Positions 7,270 through 14,214 of a stretch of DNA of 41,448 nucleotides are shown here, piece after piece. Positions within the stretch are counted from its first letter, which is position 1. Every line of letters begins with the position of its first letter. The notes beneath the pieces were generated by a model that was not told where the DNA came from, did not search any database, and saw nothing but the letters and a program-made list of their open reading frames with translations. The DNA is from an uncultured Sphingomonas sp. (GTDB lineage Bacteria; Pseudomonadota; Alphaproteobacteria; Sphingomonadales; Sphingomonadaceae): contig CAJYLV010000031.1 of assembly GCA_913776255.1 (NCBI GenBank), forward strand, positions 1 to 41,448. The letters are read 5' to 3'. Both the position numbers and the translations under genes were made by a program.

Positions 7270-8532
7270 ATGCGTTCGATCATGCCGACAGCCACCGTGG
7301 AGCGCGCGCACCTGACGCTCGTGTCCTCGCTGCGCGCGCAGGGGTTCGCGGTGGAGGCGCCCGCCGCCCGCCCGCAGCCGAACGTCGCCTATCTGGTCGC
7401 GGACGGCGAGGCGGTGCCGGCCCCGGCGCGCACGCTGATCGTCGGCAACGAAGGCCGGCAGGTGATCCCGCACCGCGACGGCCAGCCCGCGCGCATCTCC
7501 TACGGGCATGAGGATGCCGCGATCGGCAACGCCTTCGCCCGCGCGCTGATCGGCGGGCCGGAACTGCCGACCGCCGCCGACCCGGAGTCGCTCGCGCTGC
7601 TGGCGCTGGCGGAGCGCGTCGCGCAGGCCGACATCACCGTGCTGATCAACGGGCCGACCGGCACCGGCAAGGAAGTGCTGGCGCGCACGATCCACCTGAA
7701 TTCGGCGCGCCGCGACGGGCCGTTCATCGCGATCAACTGCGCCGCGCTGCCCGAGACGATGCTGGAGGCGATGCTGTTCGGCCACCAGAAGGGCGCGTTC
7801 ACCGGGGCGTCGTCCGGCGGTGAAGGCTTCTTCCGGGCCGCGGACGGCGGCACGCTGCTGCTCGACGAGGTGGCGGAGATGCCGCTGAACCTGCAGGCCA
7901 AGCTGCTGCGCGTGTTGCAGGAGCGCGAGGTGGTGCCGATCGGCGCGACCGCGCCGCAGCCGGTGAACGTGCGCGTCGTCGCGTGCGCCAACCGCGACCT
8001 GCAGGCCGAAGTGGCCGCGGGCCGGTTCCGCGCCGATCTCTACTACCGCCTGTCCGTCTTCCCGCTGTCGACCCGCGCGCTCGCCGACCGGCCGCAGGAC
8101 ATTCCGGCGCTGGCCGCGACGATGATCCTGCGCCACGCCGGCAACCGCCAGACGCTGCCGTGGCCGAGCGACGAGGCGGTCGCCGCGCTGGTCGCGCACG
8201 ATTGGCCGGGCAACGTCCGCGAGCTGGAAAACGTGATCCAGCGCGCGCTGCTGTTCGCGAACGGCGACACGATCGAGGCGAGCCATATCGTGTTCGACCG
8301 TCCCACGGCCCCGCGCGGCGCGCCCGTCGCGGATGACGCGACGCTGGGGCAGGTGGTGCAATTCTCCGAATTCGCCGCGATCCGCGAGACGCTGGCGGCA
8401 TGCGGCGGCAGCCGGATCGAAACCGCGAAGCGGCTGGGCATTTCCGAGCGGACGCTGCGCTATCGCCTGGCCAAGGCACGCGAACAGGGTGACGACCTGG
8501 CCGCCGGCACCGGCCGGATGCTGTCGGCATGA
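7270..8532 (+). CDS. flbD: FlbD-like sigma-54-dependent flagellar transcription activator
   Basis: A bacterial enhancer-binding protein that would drive sigma-54 flagellar promoters. Residues 1-110 do not resemble a working receiver domain: no phosphoacceptor pattern is visible. The AAA+ domain has Walker A GPTGTGKE at 128-135, the sigma-54-contacting GAFTGA loop at 175-180, Walker B GGTLLLDE at 193-200 and the DWPGNVRELENV region. A Fis-type helix-turn-helix spans about 380-405. The start could be ATG 7270 or ATG 7282; GAGGGA lies about 11 bases before 7270. The stop overlaps the fliE start. Its targets probably include the elements at 1215 and 14159. FlbD is preferred over FleQ because of gene context, without proof. 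Confidence 0.88.
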   Translation: MRSIMPTATVERAHLTLVSSLRAQGFAVEAPAARPQPNVAYLVADGEAVPAPARTLIVGNEGRQVIPHRDGQPARISYGHEDAAIGNAFARALIGGPELPTAADPESLALLALAERVAQADITVLINGPTGTGKEVLARTIHLNSARRDGPFIAINCAALPETMLEAMLFGHQKGAFTGASSGGEGFFRAADGGTLLLDEVAEMPLNLQAKLLRVLQEREVVPIGATAPQPVNVRVVACANRDLQAEVAAGRFRADLYYRLSVFPLSTRALADRPQDIPALAATMILRHAGNRQTLPWPSDEAVAALVAHDWPGNVRELENVIQRALLFANGDTIEASHIVFDRPTAPRGAPVADDATLGQVVQFSEFAAIRETLAACGGSRIETAKRLGISERTLRYRLAKAREQGDDLAAGTGRMLSA

Positions 8533-8891
8533 GCGCGGTCGGAGGGATCGGCGGCGTCGACCGGGTGATGGCGCTGCGCGCGCAGATCCTCGAACGCAAC
8601 GCCGCGCTGAACCGCACCAGCGGTGCGGCCTCGGCCACCCCCGCCCCGGTCACCGGCGGCGCGGCCAACGCGACCAGCTTCGCCGACACGATGCAGTCGG
8701 CGATCGCCAAGGTGAACGACGGCCAGCAAAAGGCCTCGGCGCTGTCGGAGCAGTATGAACGCGGCGAAACCGTCGACATCGCGAAGGTGATGCTCGCGCG
8801 TCAGGAAGCGTCGGTCGGCTTCGAGGCCACCCTGCAGGTCCGCAACAAAATCCTGTCCGCGTACAAGGACATCATGAGCATGCCGGTCTGA
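8529..8891 (+). CDS. fliE: FliE, MS-ring/rod junction protein
   Basis: FliE joins the MS ring to the rod and is an early export substrate. The product has 120 residues, slightly longer than the usual 100-110. The Ala/Gly-rich N-terminal half is variable, while the C-terminus is typical: VMLARQEASVGFEATLQV then RNKILSAYKDIMSMPV. ATG at 8529 overlaps the stop of the activator gene in ATGA form, so its translation is probably coupled. fliF follows after 1 bp. Confidence 0.95.
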   Translation: MSAVGGIGGVDRVMALRAQILERNAALNRTSGAASATPAPVTGGAANATSFADTMQSAIAKVNDGQQKASALSEQYERGETVDIAKVMLARQEASVGFEATLQVRNKILSAYKDIMSMPV

Positions 8892-8892
8892 T

Positions 8893-10635
8893 ATGAGCAA
8901 CGCTCTCACCCCGCAGAACCCGGTGCCGGTCACGCTGGTGCCCGAGAAGTTCGCCAACCCGCTGCGCCAGATCCAGGGCGTGATGGCGCAGCCCGCGGTG
9001 CGGCGCGCCGGACCGATGGCGTTGATGGTCGGGCTGATCGGCGCGGCCGGGCTCGCCTGGTCGGCGCTGTCGACCCCGCCGCAGAAGACGCTGTTCTCGG
9101 GGCTGCCCGATTCGGACAAGGCCGCGGTCACCACCGCGCTGTCGGCCGCGAACATCCCCAGTCATATCGACGATTCGGCGGGCACGCTGACCGTCAACGA
9201 AGAGGATTATTCCAAGGCGCGGCTGCTGCTCGCCGGACAGGGCCTGCCCAAGGCCGCGCCGGGCGGCTACGCGATCCTCGACGAGCTGCCGATGGGCGTC
9301 AGCCGCGCGGTAGAGGGCGAACGCCTGCGCCAGGCGCGCGAGACCGAGTTGGCGCGCTCGATCCAGGAGATCGACGCGGTCGCCGAGGCGCGCGTCCATC
9401 TCGCGATGCCCGAGGCGAGCGTGTTCGTGCGCGACAATGCCGCGCCGTCGGCGTCGGTGGTGGTCAAGCTGCAGGGCGGGCGCTCGCTGAGCGACGCGCA
9501 GGTCCAGTCGATCGTCAACCTCGTCGCCTCGTCGGTGCCGGGGCTGAAGCCCGATGCCGTGACGATCGTCGACCAGATGGGCGGGCTGCTCACCAAGTCG
9601 GGCGACGGCGCCGACAGCGCCAACGACAAGCGCATCGAGTTCCAGCGCCGCGTCGAGGACAAATATCGCCAGCAGCTGATCCAGCTGCTCACGCCCTTGG
9701 TCGGCGCGGGCAATTTCACCGCCGAGGTGCAGGCCGACGTCAATCTCGACGAAACCAGCGCGACGCGCGAAAGCTACGACAAGGAAGGCCGGCTGCGCGC
9801 CGAGACCGGCAACTGGACCGGCAACATGGCGACGGGTCAGGCACCCGGCGGCATCCCCGGCGCGCTGAGCAACACGCCCCCGCCCGCCTCGCAGCTGTCG
9901 ACGCCGCAGCCGGCGACCGGCAATCCCGGCACGCCCGCCGCGCAGCCGACCGCCGGTGGCCCGGCGCCGGATCCGGCCAAGCAGACCGACGCGTTCCAGC
10001 GCGCCTACGACCTCAACAAGGAAGTCTCGGTGACGCGCGCCGCGCCGGGCAATATCAAGCGGCTGTCGGTCGCGGTGCTGTTGCGCGACCCGGAGAAGAC
10101 CAAGCGTACCGCGATGGAGATCCAGCAGATCAACGATCTGGTGAAGAGCGCGGTCGGCTTCGACCAGTCGCGCAACGACAATGTCACGGTCATCAGCCGC
10201 AAGTTCGCCGACGCCAGCGCCGACGCGAGCGCCGCGCCGAAATGGTACGACAATGCGCTGGTGCCGATGCTCGCGCGCAACCTGACCGCGCTGGTCATCG
10301 CGCTGCTGGTGCTGCTGCTCGGCGTGCGCCCGATCGCCAAGGCGCTGATGAAGAAGCGCGAGGATGCCGCCGCCCCCAAGGACGCCGCCGCACTCGCGGA
10401 TGGCACGAAGGGCGATGGCGCGGCGCTCACCGCGGCGGCGGGCGACGGCGGCGCGGCGGGCATCGGCCCGGACGGCGAGCAGATCGCGGTGCAGCCGCCG
10501 GTCAGCCTCGACCAGATCGAGACCAGCCAGAGCTACGAGGAGCGGATCGACGCGGTGCGCGGCTTCACGCGCGACAATCCGGCGCGCGCGGCGCTGGCGG
10601 TGCGTGACATGCTCGGCGCGGACGCCAAGCCGTGA
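8893..10635 (+). CDS. fliF: FliF, flagellar MS-ring protein
   Basis: FliF forms the membrane MS ring on which the rotor and export gate assemble. It has 580 residues, with a first membrane segment near 36-55 (LMVGLIGAAGLAWSAL) and a second near 460-480 (LTALVIALLVLLLGVRP). Between them are the ring-building domains, including LPKAAPGGYAILDELPMGVS and ARVHLAMPEASVF. A Pro/Thr-rich loop lies near 325-355. The C-terminal tail that binds FliG follows. It is separated by one base from fliE and overlaps the fliG start. Confidence 0.97.
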   Translation: MSNALTPQNPVPVTLVPEKFANPLRQIQGVMAQPAVRRAGPMALMVGLIGAAGLAWSALSTPPQKTLFSGLPDSDKAAVTTALSAANIPSHIDDSAGTLTVNEEDYSKARLLLAGQGLPKAAPGGYAILDELPMGVSRAVEGERLRQARETELARSIQEIDAVAEARVHLAMPEASVFVRDNAAPSASVVVKLQGGRSLSDAQVQSIVNLVASSVPGLKPDAVTIVDQMGGLLTKSGDGADSANDKRIEFQRRVEDKYRQQLIQLLTPLVGAGNFTAEVQADVNLDETSATRESYDKEGRLRAETGNWTGNMATGQAPGGIPGALSNTPPPASQLSTPQPATGNPGTPAAQPTAGGPAPDPAKQTDAFQRAYDLNKEVSVTRAAPGNIKRLSVAVLLRDPEKTKRTAMEIQQINDLVKSAVGFDQSRNDNVTVISRKFADASADASAAPKWYDNALVPMLARNLTALVIALLVLLLGVRPIAKALMKKREDAAAPKDAAALADGTKGDGAALTAAAGDGGAAGIGPDGEQIAVQPPVSLDQIETSQSYEERIDAVRGFTRDNPARAALAVRDMLGADAKP

Positions 10636-11669
10636 GCGATGTCGCCGCCGCCCCGCGGACCTTCACCGGCGTCGAGCGCGCCGCGGTGCTGATGATGCTC
10701 GTCGGCGAGGAAGAGGCCGCCGCGATCCTCCAGAAGCTCGATCCGGAAGAGGTGCGCAAGCTCGGCACCGCGATGTTCGCGGTCGCCGACGTCAGCGAGG
10801 ACGAGGTCGAGCTGGTGCTCGACGATTTCGTCGGCAAGGCGCGCGAGCGCACCGGCATCACCTTCAACCCCGGCCCGAAGGTCGAGGCGGTGATGACGCG
10901 CGCGCTCGGCCGCGACAAGGCCGAGAGCGTGCTGGCGCAGATCACGCCCGCCGAGGCGGTGTGCGAGATCGACCTGCTCGACTGGCTCGACGCCAAGGAG
11001 ATCGCGGCGATGCTCGACAAGGAGCATCCGCAGATCTGCGCGGTGATGATCGCCAATCTCGACCCGTCGATCGGCAGCCAGGTGCTCGAACTGCTGCCCG
11101 AGCTGGTGCAGCCCGACATCCTGCACCGCATCGCGCGACTGGGGCCGATCACCCCCGATGCGGTCGACGCGCTGCGCACGCTGATCGCCAGCCGCACCGG
11201 TGGCGGCGGTGCGAGCGGCGGCGGCGGTGCGTCGTCGACCGCGCTGCAACTGGGCGGCGCGCGCGAGGCAGCGAAGATCCTGCAGGGCGCGCGCAAGTCG
11301 ACCGAACAGCGCGTCATGCCCAAGCTGCTCAAGATGGACCGCGACATCGCGCGGCAGATCGAGGAGGCGATGTTCGTCTTCGACAATTTGCTGGAGCTGG
11401 ACGACAAGGGGCTGGGCACGCTCATCCGCAACGTCGACGGCGATACGCTGGGCCGCGCGCTGAAGGGCGTGGACGAGGCGGCGCGCAACCGCATCCTCGG
11501 CTGCATGTCGGCGCGCGCCGCATCGGGCATCCGCGACGATATGGAAGCGCGCGGGCCGATGAAGCTGAGCGAAGTGCTCGAGGCGCAGAAGGCGATCATC
11601 CAGATCGCGCGCAACCTTGCCAAGGACGGCACGATCAATCTGGGGGCAGGCGACGACGATTATGTCTGA
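10632..11669 (+). CDS. fliG: FliG, flagellar rotor switch protein
   Basis: FliG sits on the MS ring and generates torque with the stator. It has 345 residues in the normal N-M-C domain order, including the EHPQ motif at 131-134 and a C-terminal domain with MFVFDNLLELDDKGLGTLIR. Residues 189-202 form an unusual Gly/Ala/Ser linker (two GGGGAS units) between the middle and C-terminal domains. A GTG start at 10632 overlaps the fliF stop; no other start fits the family N-terminus. The end overlaps fliH by 8 bases. Confidence 0.97.
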   Translation: MSDVAAAPRTFTGVERAAVLMMLVGEEEAAAILQKLDPEEVRKLGTAMFAVADVSEDEVELVLDDFVGKARERTGITFNPGPKVEAVMTRALGRDKAESVLAQITPAEAVCEIDLLDWLDAKEIAAMLDKEHPQICAVMIANLDPSIGSQVLELLPELVQPDILHRIARLGPITPDAVDALRTLIASRTGGGGASGGGGASSTALQLGGAREAAKILQGARKSTEQRVMPKLLKMDRDIARQIEEAMFVFDNLLELDDKGLGTLIRNVDGDTLGRALKGVDEAARNRILGCMSARAASGIRDDMEARGPMKLSEVLEAQKAIIQIARNLAKDGTINLGAGDDDYV

Positions 11670-12432
11670 GGCGGATTTCGTCAGTGGGATGCCATCGCGC
11701 GCCGATGCCGCGGCGCTCAGCCGCACGCGCGCGCAATCCGGGATCGCGCCGGGCTTCACGCCGGCGGACCTGATCGCCCGCATCGAACAGGCGTTCGGCG
11801 CGCGTTCGCCTGCGCCTTCGTCGGCGGAGGAGATGTCGGACGACATGGCCGGCGACCAGCCGCGGCATTTCTCGCCCGCCGATCCGGATGCCGATCCGAC
11901 CGCGGGCTGGGACATGCTGGACGCCGACGCGCCAATCCCGGCGTGCGTCGAGCAGATCGAGGCGGCGCGGATCGCCGGCTATCACGAAGGGCTCGCCGAT
12001 GCCGCGATGGCGGCCGACGCAGTGGTGTCGCGCGAGCGCGAGCTGCTGGAGGCGGTGGCGGGCGCGATGAAGGCCGGCGGCGCGATCGATCGCGTCGCAC
12101 TGGCCGAGGCGCTTCGCCGCACCGTCACGATGCTGGTCACGCAATTGGTCGGCGAGATCGGCGTCTCCGCGCCGTTGCTCGCCGCCCGCGTCGAGGCCGC
12201 GACCGAGCTGCTCGCCGACGCCAGCGAATCGGCGATGCTGCGCGTCCATCCCGAGGATCTGCCGCTGCTGGAAGGCCGCGTGCCCGGCACCGTCTTCCCG
12301 GTCGGCGACGAGAGCGTCGCGCGCGGCAGCTTCGTGATGGAGGCCGCGTCGACGATCGTCGAGGACGGCCCGGCGATGTGGCTCGATCAGCTGTCGACCG
12401 CGATCGAGCGCGCGGCGGTGCCGGCGTGCTGA
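11662..12432 (+). CDS. fliH: FliH, regulator of the flagellar export ATPase
   Basis: A cytoplasmic partner of FliI that holds the ATPase near the export gate and C-ring. It has 256 residues. The first 95 are poorly conserved, and the rest shows the FliH/HrpE pattern, with IEAARIAGYHEGLADA, a helical stretch, and HPEDLPLLEG near the end. ATG at 11662 lies within the last codons of fliG. The stop overlaps the fliI start. Sequence conservation of FliH is low, and position between fliG and fliI adds much of the support. Confidence 0.87.
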   Translation: MSEADFVSGMPSRADAAALSRTRAQSGIAPGFTPADLIARIEQAFGARSPAPSSAEEMSDDMAGDQPRHFSPADPDADPTAGWDMLDADAPIPACVEQIEAARIAGYHEGLADAAMAADAVVSRERELLEAVAGAMKAGGAIDRVALAEALRRTVTMLVTQLVGEIGVSAPLLAARVEAATELLADASESAMLRVHPEDLPLLEGRVPGTVFPVGDESVARGSFVMEAASTIVEDGPAMWLDQLSTAIERAAVPAC

Positions 12433-13757
12433 ACCGGTTCGCCGAGGAATATCTCGGCACGCTCGCGCTCGCCGGATCGCGGCCGAAGCCGCGCGTCGCC
12501 GGGCGGCTGTCGTCCTATGACGGCTTGCTGATGGAAGCGGTCGGGCTGTCGCTGCCGGTCGGCACCGTCTGCAAGATCGGCGCGGAGGGCGGGCAGCAGG
12601 TCGAGGCCGAGGTGATCGGCTTCCGCAACGGCCGCACGCTGATGATGAATCTCGGGGGGCCGGCCGCGCTGCTTCCCAATGTGCCGGTGCGTCCGCTGGG
12701 CCCGCCGGGCGAGGCGGAGGTCGGCGCGGCGATGCTGGGGCGCGTCGTCGACGGCGCGGGCAATCCGATCGACGGGCTCGGCCCGATCCGCGGCGCCGGG
12801 CGCTGGCCGCTCGCCGGGCATATGCAGTCGCCGCTCGACCGCGGCCGCGTGCTCGCGCCGATGGACGTCGGGGTGCGCGCGATCAACGGGCTGCTCACCG
12901 TCGGCCAGGGCCAGCGCGTCGGGATCATGGCTGGATCGGGGGTCGGCAAGTCGGTGCTGCTCGGCATGATGGTGCGCGCGGCGCAGGCCGATGTCGTCGT
13001 GATCGGGCTGATCGGCGAGCGCAGCCGTGAGGTCGCCGACTTTCTCGAAACCAAGGTCGCCGGCGAGGCGCGCCAGCGCTCGGTAGTGGTCGCGGTGCCC
13101 GCCAACCACTCGCCGGTGCTGCGCATCCGCGGCGCGTTGCGCGCCACCGCGATCGCCGAGGCGTTCCGCGCCGAGGGCAAGAGCGTGCTGCTCATCATCG
13201 ATTCGCTGACCCGCGTCGCGCACGCCGGGCGCGAGATCGGGCTGGCGCTGGGCGAGCCGGCGTCGGCGCGCGGCTATCCGCCCTCCGCGATCGCGATGCT
13301 CCCCAATTTGCTGGAGCGCGCCGGGTCGGACGTGAACACCGGCGGGTCGATCACCGGCATCTACACCGTGCTGGCGGACGGCGACGACGGCAACGATCCC
13401 GTCGTCGATTCGGCGCGTTCGATCCTCGACGGGCATATCGTGCTCAGCCGCGCGATGGCCGAACGCGCGGTCTATCCCGCGATCGATATCTCCAAGTCGA
13501 TCAGCCGCGTGATGAACGACATCGTGCCGCAGCATCACCAGCAGGCCGCGCGCGTCCTGCGCCGCCATCTGGCGACCTATGAGGAAAACCGCGACCTCGT
13601 GCTGATGGGTGCGTATCGTAGCGGCAGCGATCCGGCGATCGACGCCGCGATCGCCTATCAGCCCGCGATCATGGAATTCGTGCGCCAGGACACGCACCAG
13701 ATGGTGTCGCTGGCCGATGCCGAGCTGGAGCTGGTTGGCGTCTTCGGCGATGCCTGA
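12426..13757 (+). CDS. fliI: FliI, flagellum-specific export ATPase
   Basis: An F1-beta-like ATPase that releases chaperones and promotes entry of export substrates. It has 443 residues, the usual length, counted from GTG 12426. Walker A is AGSGVGKS at 169-176. A Walker B-type VLLIIDSLTRVAHA follows near residue 257, then the family stretch GEPASARGYPPS. The frame is open far upstream, but GTG 12426, overlapping the fliH stop, gives the normal FliI N-terminus. fliJ overlaps its end by 8 bases. Confidence 0.96.
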   Translation: MLNRFAEEYLGTLALAGSRPKPRVAGRLSSYDGLLMEAVGLSLPVGTVCKIGAEGGQQVEAEVIGFRNGRTLMMNLGGPAALLPNVPVRPLGPPGEAEVGAAMLGRVVDGAGNPIDGLGPIRGAGRWPLAGHMQSPLDRGRVLAPMDVGVRAINGLLTVGQGQRVGIMAGSGVGKSVLLGMMVRAAQADVVVIGLIGERSREVADFLETKVAGEARQRSVVVAVPANHSPVLRIRGALRATAIAEAFRAEGKSVLLIIDSLTRVAHAGREIGLALGEPASARGYPPSAIAMLPNLLERAGSDVNTGGSITGIYTVLADGDDGNDPVVDSARSILDGHIVLSRAMAERAVYPAIDISKSISRVMNDIVPQHHQQAARVLRRHLATYEENRDLVLMGAYRSGSDPAIDAAIAYQPAIMEFVRQDTHQMVSLADAELELVGVFGDA

Positions 13758-14157
13758 CGCCAAAAGGCTGAAGCGCCTGCACCGCGTCCGCACGCTTCAG
13801 CTCGGGCTGGCGCGTGCCGACGAGGCGCGCACCCAGGCGCAGCTGACCAGCGAAACGCAATTGGCGCAGCGCATCGCGCAACTCGCCGATGCGGTCGCGC
13901 CCGCCCCCTCCACCTTCGCCGGCGCGGCCAAGCTCGCCGCGACCGCGCATTTCCGGGAGCGGCTGCACCGTTCGGCGGAGGCGGCGCTGAACCGCGTCCG
14001 CGCCGCCGAGGCACAGGTCGAGCGCAGCGCCGAGGCGACGCGCGGCGCGCGCCGCGACCAAAGCGCGGTCGAAAAGCTGATGGAGCGGCAGCATGCCGCC
14101 GATCTGCGCGCCGAGATGAAGGCGCTCGAGGACGTGCCCGCGCGTCCGAAGAAGTAA
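13750..14157 (+). CDS. fliJ: FliJ-like flagellar export protein
   Basis: A 135-residue, Arg/Ala/Glu-rich, almost wholly helical protein, as expected for FliJ, the coiled-coil stalk that fits in the FliI ring and escorts chaperones. It begins MPDAKRLKRLHRVRTLQL, typical of FliJ openings. ATG at 13750 overlaps fliI. FliJ has little sequence identity across phyla, so the call rests on length, coiled coil and position. Confidence 0.78.
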   Translation: MPDAKRLKRLHRVRTLQLGLARADEARTQAQLTSETQLAQRIAQLADAVAPAPSTFAGAAKLAATAHFRERLHRSAEAALNRVRAAEAQVERSAEATRGARRDQSAVEKLMERQHAADLRAEMKALEDVPARPKK

Positions 14158-14158
14158 A

Positions 14159-14174
14159 CGGCACGCTCCTTGCA
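14159..14174 (+). promoter_or_regulatory. Sigma-54 promoter of fliK
   Basis: CGGCACGCTCCTTGCA has GG at 14160-14161, ten bases, then GC at 14172-14173. It differs from the transglycosylase promoter at 1215 by only two bases. The predicted start of transcription is near 14185, giving a 30-base leader before the TTG at 14215. It begins 2 bp past the fliJ stop. Confidence 0.78.
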
Positions 14175-14214
14175 GTGTGACAGACGAACCCTGTCCACGA
14201 AAGCGGCCTGACCC

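Noticed and set aside
11943..12425. Upstream extension of the fliI frame through fliH
   Set aside because: The extension is an Arg-rich shadow of fliH; the family N-terminus starts at GTG 12426.
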